From an uncultured Bacteroidales bacterium (GTDB lineage Bacteria > Bacteroidota > Bacteroidia > Bacteroidales > P3), in NCBI GenBank assembly GCA_900314925.1, contig OMXC01000016.1, forward strand, positions 30,597-94,596: DNA of 64,000 nt, written 5' to 3'. Positions within the stretch are counted from its first letter, which is position 1; every line of letters begins with the position of its first letter. This document shows positions 1 through 9,051 of the stretch, piece after piece. A model generated the notes under the pieces. The model saw nothing but the letters and a program-made list of their open reading frames with translations, made no database searches and was not told where the DNA came from. The position numbers and the translations under genes are program-made.

Positions 1-1711
1 GTGCCGCCACCCACTGCGAGTAGGCCTCGCCGTGAGTGTGGTACATGCGGTCGTATGCACCGAGGTTGTTGCTGTTGTAGGCCATGCTCATGCCGGGACC
101 TACGCTGCTACGGACACCTACCGTCCAGTAGAAGTCTTCACCCCAGTAGGTATAGTCGCTGCCGCCGATATAGCCTACAGCGCCGGCATACTCGGCCTTG
201 CGGAGCAGGGCCTCGCCGAAGCACACGCTCTCGCCGTACATGTTGGTCTGGCAGCAGTTGCCTATCATCAGGCCGAACTTATGGTTGTTGCTCATGGTGC
301 TGACATGGGTGTTGCCGAAGTTGGGGTTGCTCCAGCCGTCGGAGCCGCCATGGGCTGTATAGTTTATCAGGCCTGCCCCCATGTTGTAGAGACTTCGCAC
401 GGTGGCCGCATTGCCTGAGCCATTGCCGTATACCGATACGTTGGTGACACCGGCGGGCACTATCGAGGTGTTGTTCTTGAAGTAGTGGACGTTGGCCCAG
501 CCGTGGGCGCCGTTGATGTAGTTGGTGATGGCATAGTCCATGGCGGGGTCGCCATATCTATAGCCGTTGTCGCCACTGTTGCCACCGTCGACACCGGCCA
601 CCATCACGGCGCGGTCAAGGAACGACGGGTCCGGGAAGGTGTACTGCTCGTACATCAGTGTCTTCTGTATCTGCGGGATGAGCTGGCTGACGTTCTGCGC
701 CGAGAAACGGCCGCTGTAGCAGTCTGGGATGATGTCGCCCGAGGTCCATGAGATATAGTACAGGTCGGTGATGTGGCTGCTGGAGCCTTGGTTGCCGTTG
801 AAAGCGGGTATCTGCTGTACGTCGCCCACAAAGAGCACGTATGTGGGTGCCGGCGACGCTGCGGTGGCGTTGTTGTACTGGCTCTGCAGGTAGGCTTGTA
901 TCGAGGTGGTTGTGGTGCCTACTGTGGGGTCGTTGGTATAAACTATGTCGGTGATGAATCCTTTACGTTTCTTCCACTGCACAAAACTGTCCAGCTGGCC
1001 CTGGAACGAGCTGTGCGCCACGATAAGGTAGCGCACCGGTGCTGCCGTGGCCACACCCTTGGGGTATAGGCTGTTGATGACGCCGTTGCCACTGTTGAAT
1101 GCCGGCGTGTGGTAGCGCTCGAACATGTTGAGTGTGGCCTCCTTGTCGGCGCCGATATAGCGGACGCTAAGCGTGGCACTGCGGCATACGATATACTGGC
1201 CTGTGGCAGGGTTGTAGCGCACCGGCGAGAACTGAAGGCGCGCCAGACGGCGGTCTCGGGCTATGCCGACGGCCTCCACCAACGCCTCTTGCTGGCCGTA
1301 GTATTTGTCAGTCTTGTAAAGGCTCTTGTTGATGGACAGCTGTGGTGTTGAGGTGTCGCTCTTGGTGCGCGGCATCTGGGTGGGCGCCAGCCAGTGGCTC
1401 AGGGCTCCAAGGGTGTCGTATACGGCACCGGTGACCTCCACGCGGAAGTCGCTGCACAGCGGCACTTCTATAAGCTTTGAGAAAGTGGGTAGACACGGTT
1501 CGCCGATGTTGCTTGACGGCAAGTAACCCTCTATCGTCAGTGTGCTGAACTGCTCGCCGCAGATGGTGGTCTTCCCCACGGTGGGCTTGTCAACGGCAAG
1601 CTCTATGCGCAGCTCGTCATAGCTGTCGTTCACTATGCGGCAGCTTTTCTCGTCTTGGGCGTAGGCGTTCATGGCCGCCAGCATTCCAAGTGCAATGATT
1701 AAGCGTTTCAT
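1..1711 (-). CDS. C25 gingipain-like cysteine protease, cut by the left edge
   Basis: The minus strand is open from the ATG at 1709-1711 to the window edge (about 570 codons, C-terminus missing). The protein starts with a signal peptide (MKRLIIALGMLAAMNAYAQ). A long N-terminal propeptide-like part follows, then a C25 catalytic domain from about residue 280. The His motif NYTAHGGSDGW puts the catalytic His near residue 454, and IGNCCQTNMYG puts the nucleophilic Cys near 486/487. That His-then-Cys order and spacing are typical of gingipain-type peptidases. Family knowledge: these are secreted, usually by the type IX system through a C-terminal sorting domain that would lie outside the window. 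It probably cleaves extracellular proteins; specificity cannot be read here. It sits just upstream of a DPP11-like peptidase on the same strand, which suggests a shared role in protein breakdown. Confidence 0.88.
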   Translation of the reverse strand, partial: MKRLIIALGMLAAMNAYAQDEKSCRIVNDSYDELRIELAVDKPTVGKTTICGEQFSTLTIEGYLPSSNIGEPCLPTFSKLIEVPLCSDFRVEVTGAVYDTLGALSHWLAPTQMPRTKSDTSTPQLSINKSLYKTDKYYGQQEALVEAVGIARDRRLARLQFSPVRYNPATGQYIVCRSATLSVRYIGADKEATLNMFERYHTPAFNSGNGVINSLYPKGVATAAPVRYLIVAHSSFQGQLDSFVQWKKRKGFITDIVYTNDPTVGTTTTSIQAYLQSQYNNATAASPAPTYVLFVGDVQQIPAFNGNQGSSSHITDLYYISWTSGDIIPDCYSGRFSAQNVSQLIPQIQKTLMYEQYTFPDPSFLDRAVMVAGVDGGNSGDNGYRYGDPAMDYAITNYINGAHGWANVHYFKNNTSIVPAGVTNVSVYGNGSGNAATVRSLYNMGAGLINYTAHGGSDGWSNPNFGNTHVSTMSNNHKFGLMIGNCCQTNMYGESVCFGEALLRKAEYAGAVGYIGGSDYTYWGEDFYWTVGVRSSVGPGMSMAYNSNNLGAYDRMYHTHGEAYSQWVAA

Positions 1712-1759
1712 CTATGTTGTGTGGCTTATTGTATCTATTTAGTTCTTTTCTCCTGTTGT

Positions 1760-3880
1760 TTATTGCTCCACCAGCGTCATTTCGTCAACCAGATGGCGTG
1801 CGCCGGCATACTTGTCGATGATGAAGAGGCAGTAGCGTATGTCGAGCGATATGTTGCGGCAGTAGGCGGGGTCGAAGAGCAGGTCGCTCATCGTGCCCTC
1901 CCAGCAGCGGTCGAAGTTGATGCCCACCAGCTGGCCGTCGGCGTTGAGCACCGGGCTGCCGCTGTTGCCGCCGGTGGTGTGGTTGGTGGCTATGAACGCC
2001 ACGGGCAGCTCGCCCTTCTTGGTGGCGTAGTGGCCGTAGTCTTTCTTCTGCCACAGCTCTTTGAGCCTCGGCTCCACGCGGTAGTCATACACGTCGGGGT
2101 TCTCTTTCTCCATGATGCCGTCGATGGTGCTGTAGGCCGTGTAGTAGGTGGCGTCCTTGGGCTTGAAGCCTTCCACATGGCCGTAGGCCACACGCAGCGT
2201 CAGGTTGGCGTCCGGGAAGAAGTTGCTGTCGGGATACTGCTCCATCATGCCCTTGATGTAGGTGCGCATCAGGCGCTGTATGTTGTCGTTGGCCGTGCTG
2301 TGGCGCTGGCGTTTGTCGCCGCCGTAGCAGTAGTTGTATGCCTGGCTGAAGATCTGTACGGCGGGGTCGGTGCCGATGGCGTGGATCATCTTCTCGCGCT
2401 TCATCGAGAGCACTTTCTCCAGCTTCTTGGGGTTGTTGAGTATAGACTTGGCATAGACCTTGTGCAGGGTGGCCTCCACCTCTGCGTCGGTGCTGTGCTT
2501 GAGGTTCATGTAGGGGGCGTAGCCGTGCTCCCACATGTAGAGGAATGTCTCGACGAAGATGGCCTCGTCGACGGGCGAGTGCTGGTCAAAGTCCTCGAAG
2601 TATTTCTCGCTGTCGGCGCGCATGCTCGTCACGAGCGCCGTGTCGCTGTTGCGCTGTATGCGGAAGAGGCGGTAGGCGCGCTGCATGAAGTCGCTGGCCA
2701 TCACGGCCTCGTTGAAGTATGTCCACTCAAGCGACACCTCGCGCAGCTGGGCGTAGTTGGCCTCCATGCTGTCGAGCACGTCGCGATACTGCGGCTTGTC
2801 CTTAGCCCACTGGCGGAACTGCTCTTCCTGCGCCATCTTCTGCTCCACGCCGTGCAGGCGCTCTATGCCGAGGCTCTCGCCCTGCCACTTCTTCCAGCCG
2901 TTGGCTATGCCGGCCACCCGCGAGGCGTATTTCAGCCTCTGCGCGGCGCTTTGGCGCATGGCGGCGTTGTAGTGGTCGAGGCGTATGGTGCGCAGCGCTA
3001 TGCGCACGGGGTTCTCCTGGTTGGCGGCCAGGTCCACGTAGTCGTGCGTCACATAGCGCCGTGTCGTGCCGGGGTAGCCGAAGACAAAGGTGAAGTCACC
3101 CTCGTCGACACCCTTGAGGCTTATCTCCAGGTGCTTCAGCGGGCGGTAGGGCACGTTGTCCTTGCTGTAGGCGGCGGGTTTGTTGCTGCCGTCCACATAC
3201 ACGCGGAACATGCTGAAGTCGCCCGTGTGGCGCGGCCACATCCAGTTGTCCGTGTCGCCGCCAAACTTGCCTATGTTGCTCGGCGGGGCTCCCACCAGGC
3301 GCACGTCGGTGAACACCTCGTTGACGTACATGAAGTACTGGTTGCCGTAGTAGAAGGGCTTGATCACTGCCTTGTAGTGCGTGCCTTCCGTGGCTTTGGC
3401 GCTGACGGCCTTGATGTTGTTCTCTATGATGGTCTCGCGGTCGCCCTCGCTCATGCCCTCCGTCACGCCGTCGAGCACCTCCTTGGTGACATCCTGCATG
3501 TACACCAGCCTCGTCACCGTCAGCCCCGGGCAGGGTATCTCCTGCTCGCGCGTCATGGCCCAGAAGCCGTTGGTCAGGTAGTCGTGCTCCACGGTGGAGT
3601 GTTTCACTATGTAGCTGTAGCCGCAGTGGTGGTTGGTGAGCACCAGGCCTTCGTCGCTGACGAACTCGCCCGTGCATCCGCCCCCGAAGAGCAGCACGGC
3701 ATCCTTGAGCGATGCCTTGTTGATGTCGTAGATGTCCTGTGCCGTGATGTGCATGCCGGCTTTCTGCATGGCGGCCTGGTTGCGGCCCAGCAGCATGGGT
3801 ATCCACATGCCTTCGTCGGCGTGGCACACCGTGGGCGCCATCATCAGCGCCGCGGCGATAAGTGCTAACAGTCTTTTCAT
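1760..3880 (-). CDS. S46 dipeptidyl-peptidase, DPP11 type
   Basis: A secreted serine peptidase of family S46 (about 706 aa, the usual length). It removes dipeptides from peptide N-termini in the periplasm. A signal peptide (MKRLLALIAAALMMAPTVCHA) is followed by the mature start DEGMWIP. The catalytic His lies in TNHHCGY, the Asp in RHTGDFS, and the Ser in GGNSGSPV near the C-terminus. In the substrate pocket the motif GINFDR carries Arg where DPP7 enzymes have Gly. In this family that Arg marks DPP11, which cuts after Asp or Glu. I chose the ATG at 3878-3880 rather than the longer frame from 3913, because a TAnnTTTG promoter core lies at 3911-3918 and the signal peptide begins at this Met. 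It is the second secreted peptidase in a row. Confidence 0.92.
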   Translation of the reverse strand: MKRLLALIAAALMMAPTVCHADEGMWIPMLLGRNQAAMQKAGMHITAQDIYDINKASLKDAVLLFGGGCTGEFVSDEGLVLTNHHCGYSYIVKHSTVEHDYLTNGFWAMTREQEIPCPGLTVTRLVYMQDVTKEVLDGVTEGMSEGDRETIIENNIKAVSAKATEGTHYKAVIKPFYYGNQYFMYVNEVFTDVRLVGAPPSNIGKFGGDTDNWMWPRHTGDFSMFRVYVDGSNKPAAYSKDNVPYRPLKHLEISLKGVDEGDFTFVFGYPGTTRRYVTHDYVDLAANQENPVRIALRTIRLDHYNAAMRQSAAQRLKYASRVAGIANGWKKWQGESLGIERLHGVEQKMAQEEQFRQWAKDKPQYRDVLDSMEANYAQLREVSLEWTYFNEAVMASDFMQRAYRLFRIQRNSDTALVTSMRADSEKYFEDFDQHSPVDEAIFVETFLYMWEHGYAPYMNLKHSTDAEVEATLHKVYAKSILNNPKKLEKVLSMKREKMIHAIGTDPAVQIFSQAYNYCYGGDKRQRHSTANDNIQRLMRTYIKGMMEQYPDSNFFPDANLTLRVAYGHVEGFKPKDATYYTAYSTIDGIMEKENPDVYDYRVEPRLKELWQKKDYGHYATKKGELPVAFIATNHTTGGNSGSPVLNADGQLVGINFDRCWEGTMSDLLFDPAYCRNISLDIRYCLFIIDKYAGARHLVDEMTLVEQ

Positions 3881-3910
3881 GTCGTTCTCTATTGTGTTAT
3901 TTACAAACTG

Positions 3911-3918
3911 CAAAGATA
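3911..3918 (-). promoter_or_regulatory. TATCTTTG promoter core for the DPP11-like gene
   Basis: Minus-strand TATCTTTG matches the Bacteroidetes minus-7 element. It lies 30 bases before the chosen start codon. No clear minus-33 TTTG was seen at the usual distance. Confidence 0.55.
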
Positions 3919-3959
3919 CGAATAATTATCCAATTATTCGCCAGCGGCCATGCAAGTCG

Positions 3960-4703
3960 CTAATAATCAAATATTATTCTGCCGTCTGCGCGGTGTGCTT
4001 TCACGCCGTAGACGGTGCCTATGTTCCCTTCCGTGAGGCCTTCGCCTATGGGGCCGTGGTAGAGGCAGCGGCCGTCGTGCAGCAGCAGCAGGTCGTCGCA
4101 GAACTGCAGCGCCAGGTTCAGGTCGTGAATCACTATCATGGTGGTCTTCCCCTCGGCCTCCCTGAGCAGGCGCATCACTTCTATCTGGTGCGCTATGTCG
4201 AGGTTGCTCACCGGCTCGTCCATCAGCAGCACGGGGGTCTGCTGCGCCAGTGCGCGTGCTATCATCACCCGCTGCAGCTCGCCGCCGCTCATCTGCGCGG
4301 GCTTGGCGAAGCGCAGCTCCCAGGTACCCGTCTGCCGCATGCAGCGCTCCACGATGTCCCAGTCCTCCTGGCTCTCGTTCTGCAGACGGTGCTGCCATGG
4401 GTTGCGGCCCATGAGGACGGTCTCGAAGGCCGAGAAGTCGAAGTCGGTCTGCGCATGCTGGCGCACGAAAGCCACCTTCTGCGCCAGTTCGCGCGGACGG
4501 TAGCTGCCCACGTCGCGCCCGTCCACGGTCACCGTGCCGGCCGTGGGCTCCAGCAGGCCGCCTATGAGGCGCAGCAGCGTCGTCTTGCCGCATCCGTTGG
4601 GCCCCATCACCGCCGTGATGCGTCCTGCCGCGATGTCGGCGCTCACGTCGCGCAAAATCTCGCGCCCCCCATAGCTCATCGATATATGTTGCAGCCTAAT
4701 CAT
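3960..4703 (-). CDS. ABC transporter ATP-binding protein, FecE/BtuD type
   Basis: ATPase of an iron-siderophore, haem or cobalamin type importer (about 247 aa). Walker A is GPNGCGKTT near residue 38, the signature is SGGELQRV, and Walker B is VLLMDEP followed by the D-loop SNLD. The switch His is in VIHDLN. The ATG at 4701-4703 (MIRLQHISM) fits the family better than the longer frame. It lies downstream of the FecCD-type permease on the same strand, across 128 bases of tandem heptamers, and the two should form one cytoplasmic-membrane importer. No substrate-binding protein gene is beside them, so the ligand is not determined. Confidence 0.85.
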   Translation of the reverse strand: MIRLQHISMSYGGREILRDVSADIAAGRITAVMGPNGCGKTTLLRLIGGLLEPTAGTVTVDGRDVGSYRPRELAQKVAFVRQHAQTDFDFSAFETVLMGRNPWQHRLQNESQEDWDIVERCMRQTGTWELRFAKPAQMSGGELQRVMIARALAQQTPVLLMDEPVSNLDIAHQIEVMRLLREAEGKTTMIVIHDLNLALQFCDDLLLLHDGRCLYHGPIGEGLTEGNIGTVYGVKAHRADGRIIFDY

Positions 4704-4735
4704 TGTGTCATAATAGTTGCACCCCATTCATTTGT

Positions 4736-4832
4736 CTTAACTTCTTAACTCCTTAACTTCTTAACTCCCAACTCCTAACTCCTAACTCCTAACTCCCAAC
4801 TCCCAACTCCCAACTCCCAACTCCCAACTCCT
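4736..4832. repeat. Tandem heptanucleotide repeat (AACTCCC/TAACTCC)
   Basis: About 14 imperfect 7-8 base units of AACTCCC, TAACTCC and TTAACTTC fill the gap between the permease stop and the ATPase start. Related short runs occur at 5794-5820, 40518-40552 and 45688-45780. All are intergenic or at gene edges. Confidence 0.9.
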
Positions 4833-5794
4833 CAATACCCCTTCTTGTTCCTGTACAGCAGGTATATGAACAGCGGCGCCCCCACCATGGAGGTCAGCGA
4901 GCCCACGGGCAGCTCGCTGGGGCGCAGCACGTAGCGCGCCAGGGTGTCGCACACCAGCACGAAGAGCGCTCCGCAGAGCATCGAGTAAGGCACCACGCGC
5001 CGGTTGTCGGGGCCTGCCACCAGGCGCACGGCGTGCGGCACTATCAGGCCCACGAAGCCTATCACGCCGCACGAGCTCACGGCGAAGGCCACCATCAGCG
5101 TCGTCGCCAGCAGCAGCACGCGCTTCACCTTCTCCACCTCGCAGCCCATGCTCTTGGCGGCCTCGCTGCCGGCAAGCAGCAGGTTGAGGTCGCGTCCGTA
5201 CCACAGCACCACGCCGATGCCCAGCGCCGCCACCGGCGCCAGCACCGCCACGTCGTTCCACGACGAGCTGCCGAAGCTCCCCATGGTCCAGAAGATGATG
5301 CTGTCCATCTTCTCCTGGTTGAGCACCATGAGGAACGAGATGAGCGCCGAGATGAGCAGCGTCAGACACACGCCCGTGAGCAGCAGTGTGGTGGTGTGCA
5401 TGCGGTTGCCTATGGAGGCTATGCGGTAGATGAGCCACACCGTGGCCAGCGCCGCCGCCAGTGCCATGCCGCCCACGCCCCATGCCACGGCCTCCAGGCC
5501 CAGCAGTATGGCCACGGCGGCGCCCAGCGAGGCTCCGCTGCTGACGCCCAGCACGTAGGGGTCCGTCAGCGGGTTGCGGAAGATGCTCTGGTAGGCGGCG
5601 CCGCAGACGCTAAGCACGGCGCCCACCAGCACGCTCATCAGCACCCGCGGCAGGCGCAGGCGCCAGAAGATGGGCGACTGCATGATGTCCGCGGCCTTGA
5701 TGTCCGCGGCCCCCAGCAGGCAGCTGCCAGCCATGGCTGCCAGCAGCAGCACCGCCAGCAGCACCATAACCCACGGATTGACCCTATTCTTCAT
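4832..5794 (-). CDS. FecCD-family ABC transporter permease
   Basis: Inner-membrane permease of the FecCD family (320 aa, normal length). The sequence is hydrophobic with roughly nine to ten predicted membrane helices. It carries family motifs including RLPRVLMSVLVGAVLSVCGA near the N-terminus, NPLTDPYVLGVSSGASLGA, and GFVGLIVPHAVRL in the cytoplasmic coupling region. Its partner ATPase follows at 3960-4703. It begins 17 bases after the end of dapB, so the three genes are probably co-transcribed. The substrate is likely a metal chelate or corrinoid, by family only. The gap before it holds a short run of the TAACTC heptamers. Confidence 0.88.
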   Translation of the reverse strand: MKNRVNPWVMVLLAVLLLAAMAGSCLLGAADIKAADIMQSPIFWRLRLPRVLMSVLVGAVLSVCGAAYQSIFRNPLTDPYVLGVSSGASLGAAVAILLGLEAVAWGVGGMALAAALATVWLIYRIASIGNRMHTTTLLLTGVCLTLLISALISFLMVLNQEKMDSIIFWTMGSFGSSSWNDVAVLAPVAALGIGVVLWYGRDLNLLLAGSEAAKSMGCEVEKVKRVLLLATTLMVAFAVSSCGVIGFVGLIVPHAVRLVAGPDNRRVVPYSMLCGALFVLVCDTLARYVLRPSELPVGSLTSMVGAPLFIYLLYRNKKGY

Positions 5795-5811
5795 AACTCA
5801 TAACTCCTAAC

Positions 5812-6489
5812 TCATAACTCAGAAATCATCTCCCTCATCGACAGCACCCCCTTCCGGCCCACTGTGTACTCCGCCGCCAGCAGGGCGCCGAGGGCCAGCC
5901 CCTCGCGGCTGTGGGCCTCGTGGGTCAGCGTGATGGTGTCTATCGCGCTGTCGTAGACCACCGTGTGCGTCCCCGGCACCTCGCCCTCGCGGATCGACTC
6001 TATCGGTATCTCGGCGGCGCTCCGTCCGCCGCTCTCCGCTATCTGGTTGCGCAGCGTCAGCGCCGTGCCGCTCGGGGCGTCGAGCTTGTGTATGTGGTGC
6101 GTCTCCGTGATGGACACGCTGTAGTCCTCCTTGCCGCGCATCAGCGCTGCCAGGTGCTCGTTGAGGGCGAACATGATGTTCATGCCGATGCTGAAGTTGC
6201 TGGCGGCGAAGAGCGTATGCCCGCCGGCCCTGCATTCGGCCTCCACCGCCGGGCGCTCGGCGTCCCAGCCCGTGGTGCCGCAGACCACCGGCAGCCCCGC
6301 CGCCCAGCAGCGCCTTATGTTGGCCACCGCCGTCGCCGGCGTGGTGAACTCTATGGCCACGTCGGCATCCATCTGCTCCGGCCATGGGTCGTCGCGGTCT
6401 ATCCTGCAGGCCACCGTGTGGCCGCGTCCTGTGGCCATCGCCTCGATGGCGTGACCCATCTTGCCGTATCCTATCAGTGCTATCTTCAT
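5812..6489 (-). CDS. dapB: 4-hydroxy-tetrahydrodipicolinate reductase
   Basis: DapB reduces hydroxy-tetrahydrodipicolinate with NAD(P)H, in the diaminopimelate/lysine pathway that feeds peptidoglycan. The protein is 225 aa, shorter than the E. coli enzyme but common in Bacteroidetes. The nucleotide-binding loop is GYGKMG at residues 7-12. The catalytic region is HHIHKLDAPSGTA. I chose the ATG at 6487-6489 (MKIALIGYG), because the longer frame from 6549 would run through the promoter core at 6525-6532. The last three sense codons lie inside a TAACTC-type repeat shared with the next gap. It leads a run with the FecCD permease. Confidence 0.92.
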   Translation of the reverse strand: MKIALIGYGKMGHAIEAMATGRGHTVACRIDRDDPWPEQMDADVAIEFTTPATAVANIRRCWAAGLPVVCGTTGWDAERPAVEAECRAGGHTLFAASNFSIGMNIMFALNEHLAALMRGKEDYSVSITETHHIHKLDAPSGTALTLRNQIAESGGRSAAEIPIESIREGEVPGTHTVVYDSAIDTITLTHEAHSREGLALGALLAAEYTVGRKGVLSMREMISEL

Positions 6490-6524
6490 GATGTTACGTT
6501 GAAATGTTCCTATATTGCAAAATG

Positions 6525-6532
6525 CAAAGATA
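6525..6532 (-). promoter_or_regulatory. TATCTTTG promoter core for dapB
   Basis: Minus-strand TATCTTTG lies 35 bases upstream of the dapB start and fits the Bacteroidetes minus-7 element. It also excludes the longer start of the frame. Confidence 0.6.
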
Positions 6533-6579
6533 CGATTTTTTTCCGACATCGGCGCACCAACCCCCTTTTTTCACCCCGT

Positions 6580-6605
6580 TCCCCTACGGAGCCGGTACGG
6601 CATTT
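6580..6605. repeat. Partial copy of the palindromic GGAGCCGGTACGG repeat
   Basis: CTACGGAGCCGGTACGG matches the outer arm of the element at 21257-21362. It lies in the divergent gap between dapB and ribBA and looks like a truncated copy. Confidence 0.55.
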
Positions 6606-6628
6606 CAACGATACTTCAACGATACTTC

Positions 6629-6678
6629 TTCAGTAGTTCTTCAGTGCAGCACTGAAATACTACTGAAGAACTACTGAA
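6629..6678. repeat. 17-bp perfect inverted repeat between dapB and ribBA
   Basis: TTCAGTAGTTCTTCAGT (6629-6645) is the exact reverse complement of ACTGAAGAACTACTGAA (6662-6678), with a 16-base spacer. There is no T-run after either arm, so it is not an obvious terminator. The rest of 6490-6808 holds the two promoter cores and the short palindromic repeat copy. Confidence 0.85.
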
Positions 6679-6759
6679 AACAGCTTAATATTTAGGCGTT
6701 AACCTCTGATTTCCATCCATGGTGCTTTTTCCCTGCTTCGTTGAACCAACTTTTTTTCG

Positions 6760-6767
6760 TATCTTTG
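6760..6767 (+). promoter_or_regulatory. TATCTTTG promoter core for ribBA
   Basis: TATCTTTG lies 41 bases before the ribBA start. TTG at 6741-6743 may serve as an imperfect minus-33. No FMN riboswitch-like structure was recognised in this short leader. Confidence 0.55.
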
Positions 6768-6808
6768 CGGCGTCGCTTTTGACGGTTATTTGTTAATACA
6801 ACGTATTT

Positions 6809-8017
6809 ATGGAATTTAAACTCAACACTATAGAAGAGGCTATCGAGGATTTCCGCGAGGGTAAATTCGTCATCGTCGTCGACGATGAGGACCGCGAGAA
6901 CGAGGGTGACTTCATCATGGCCGCCGAGAAAATCACTGCCGAGCATGTCAACTTCATGCTCAAGAACGGCCGCGGCGTGCTCTGCGCCCCCATCACCGAG
7001 CAGCGCTGCCATGAGCTGCAGCTCGACATGCAGGTGCACGACAACACGTCGCTCCTCGGCACTCCCTTCACCGTCACTGTCGACAACCTCGAGGACGGCT
7101 GCACGACGGGTGTGTCGATGCACGACCGCGCGAGCACCATCCGTGCCCTCGCCGACCCGAAGACCAAGGCCGAGCAGCTGGGGCGCCCCGGCCACATCAA
7201 CCCGCTGCGCGCCCGCAACGGCGGCGTGCTGGTGCGCGCCGGCCACACCGAGGCGGCTGTCGACCTGGCGCGTCTGGCGGGTCTCTACCCCGCAGGCGCC
7301 CTCATCGAGATCATCAACGACGACGGCACCATGGCCCGCATGCCGCAGCTGCAGGAGGTGGCCAAGCGCTTCGGCCTCAAGATAGTGACCATCAAGGACC
7401 TCATAGCCTACCGCGTGGCCCACGAGACGCTGATACGCCGCGAGGAGGAGGTCTTCCTCCCCACCCAGTGGGGCAACTTCCAGCTCATAGCCTACACCCA
7501 GCTCGACAACGGCAACACCCACATGGTGCTCAAGAAGGGCGAGTGGAGCGAGGACGAGCCCGTGCTGGTGCGTGTGCATTCGAGCTGCGCCACGGGCGAC
7601 ATCTTCGGCAGCTGCAAGTGCGACTGCGGCGAGCAGCTGCACCGCGCCATGGAGATGATAGAGCACGAGGGCAAGGGCCTGATAGCCTACATGAGCCAGG
7701 AGGGCCGCGGCATAGGCCTCGTCAACAAGCTGCGCGCCTACCACCTGCAGGAGCAGGGCCTCGACACCGTCGACGCCAACCTTAAGCTCGGCTTCAAGGC
7801 CGACGAGCGCGACTACGGCATCGGCGCACAGATACTGCGCGACCTGCATGTCAAGAAGATGCGCCTCATCACCAACAACCCCGTCAAGCGCACCGGCCTC
7901 GAGGGCTATGGCCTCGAAGTCACCGAGATAGTGCCCTGCGAGGTGAAGCCCAACCGGTACAACGAGCGCTACCTGAAGACCAAGCAGGAGCGCATGGGTC
8001 ATAAACTGCACATCTGA
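6809..8017 (+). CDS. ribBA: Bifunctional DHBP synthase / GTP cyclohydrolase II
   Basis: A 402-aa fusion making both precursors of riboflavin. The RibB half (about 1-200) converts ribulose 5-phosphate to dihydroxybutanone phosphate and shows [11 protein letters not shown] near residue 25 and [13 protein letters not shown]. The RibA half (about 205-402) opens GTP and shows the zinc-ligand Cys cluster in [20 protein letters not shown], then [16 protein letters not shown]. Both halves look intact and of normal length. A GT4 glycosyltransferase gene starts immediately after the stop codon, so the two are probably co-transcribed, although no functional link is known. Other rib genes are not in the window. 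Confidence 0.96.
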   Translation: MEFKLNTIEEAIEDFREGKFVIVVDDEDRENEGDFIMAAEKITAEHVNFMLKNGRGVLCAPITEQRCHELQLDMQVHDNTSLLGTPFTVTVDNLEDGCTTGVSMHDRASTIRALADPKTKAEQLGRPGHINPLRARNGGVLVRAGHTEAAVDLARLAGLYPAGALIEIINDDGTMARMPQLQEVAKRFGLKIVTIKDLIAYRVAHETLIRREEEVFLPTQWGNFQLIAYTQLDNGNTHMVLKKGEWSEDEPVLVRVHSSCATGDIFGSCKCDCGEQLHRAMEMIEHEGKGLIAYMSQEGRGIGLVNKLRAYHLQEQGLDTVDANLKLGFKADERDYGIGAQILRDLHVKKMRLITNNPVKRTGLEGYGLEVTEIVPCEVKPNRYNERYLKTKQERMGHKLHI

Positions 8018-8947
8018 ATGCATGTAGGGATTGTCAAGGACGCCGTGCTGCCGGCGCAGCTCTACGGGGGCACCGAACGGGTGGCCTACGCGCTGGGGCG
8101 CGCCCTGAGCGCCATGGGCCACAAGGTGACCTTCTTCTGCCAGGCAGGCTCCTCGGCGCCCTTCGCCGACATCGTGGCCCTCGACCCGCAGCGGCCGCTG
8201 GCGCAGCAGATACCCGACGGCGTGGACATCATGCATTTCAACGACGTGGTGCCCGAGGGCTTCGACGCCCGACCCTATATCGTCACCATCAACGGCAACC
8301 TGCAGCGCCGCGCCGAGGTGCCGGAGATGGCGGTCTTCGTGTCGCGCAACCACGCCGAGCGGCACGGCTCGACGCAATATGTCTACAACGGGCTCGACTG
8401 GGACGACTACCCGGCGCCCGACTTCACGCAGCAACGCAGCGGCTACCACTTCCTCGGCAAGGCCGCCTGGAGCGTCAAGAACGTGCGCGGCGCCATACGC
8501 ATAGTGCGCTCCATCCCGGGGGCGCGCCTCCACGTCCTCGGCGGCACGCGCCTCAACTTCAAGATGGGCTTCCGCTTCACCCCCAGCCTGCGCATACGCT
8601 TCCACGGCATGGTGGACAATGCGGGCAAGCGCGACTATATCTGCCGCTCGCGGGGGCTGGTGTTCCCCGTGCTGTGGGACGAGCCTTTCGGCCTCTGCCT
8701 CACGGAGAGCCTCTACTACGGCGCCCCGGTCTTCGGCACGCCGCGCGGCTCGCTGCCCGAGATAGTGATCCCCGAGGTGGGCTTCCTCGACATCGACGAG
8801 CAGGAAATCGCCGCCCACATGGCCGAGGGCCACTACTACAGCCCGCAGCGCTGCCACGAGTACGCCGCCGACCTCTTCGGCGCCGCACCCATGGCCCGCG
8901 CCTATGTGGCCCTCTACGAGAAGGCCCTCGACGGCCGCCGCTGGTAG
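8018..8947 (+). CDS. GT4-type glycosyltransferase
   Basis: A 309-aa retaining glycosyltransferase of the GT-B fold, family 4. The N-terminal domain has the glycine loop LYGGTERVAYALGRAL. The C-terminal nucleotide-sugar domain has FLGKAAWSVKN and the E-x7-E region EPFGLCLTESLYYGAPVFG followed by GSLPEIV. It is cytoplasmic, with no membrane segment visible. The ATG directly abuts the ribBA stop, implying translational coupling. Donor and acceptor cannot be told; a role in surface glycan or glycolipid synthesis is the general expectation for the family. It is somewhat shorter than typical GT4 enzymes (350-400 aa). Confidence 0.8.
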   Translation: MHVGIVKDAVLPAQLYGGTERVAYALGRALSAMGHKVTFFCQAGSSAPFADIVALDPQRPLAQQIPDGVDIMHFNDVVPEGFDARPYIVTINGNLQRRAEVPEMAVFVSRNHAERHGSTQYVYNGLDWDDYPAPDFTQQRSGYHFLGKAAWSVKNVRGAIRIVRSIPGARLHVLGGTRLNFKMGFRFTPSLRIRFHGMVDNAGKRDYICRSRGLVFPVLWDEPFGLCLTESLYYGAPVFGTPRGSLPEIVIPEVGFLDIDEQEIAAHMAEGHYYSPQRCHEYAADLFGAAPMARAYVALYEKALDGRRW

Positions 8948-9008
8948 GCGCCAAAGTGGGGCGGTGGAGTTAAATAATGTTAAATATTCATGTGCCGTGA
9001 GCCTTTTT

Positions 9009-9027
9009 TACCCCGAAGAGGGGTTAT
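9009..9027. other. Small hairpin before the first ECF sigma gene
   Basis: ACCCC-gaaga-GGGGT forms a short perfect hairpin 25 bases upstream of the sigma gene start. There is no clean T-run. It could be a weak terminator for the ribBA/GT4 transcript. Confidence 0.4.
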
Positions 9028-9051
9028 TATAGTAAAGGCAAGTTCTCGCAC

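Noticed and set aside
1721..3868. A 715-codon open frame on the plus strand opposite the DPP11-like gene
   Set aside because: Its product is Val/His/Ala-rich with no domain, and the minus strand encodes a full S46 peptidase with catalytic motifs. High GC creates the long antisense frame.
4736..4832. Heptamer run considered as a CRISPR or coding repeat
   Set aside because: Seven-base units without spacers lie between a stop codon and a start codon. A simple tandem repeat explains it.
6692..8857. A 721-codon open frame on the minus strand opposite ribBA and the GT4 gene
   Set aside because: It spans two well-supported genes and has no recognisable motif or start context.
8700..8954. An 84-codon minus-strand frame inside the GT4 gene
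   Set aside because: Arg/Gly/Ser-rich antisense of a confirmed gene, with no start signals.
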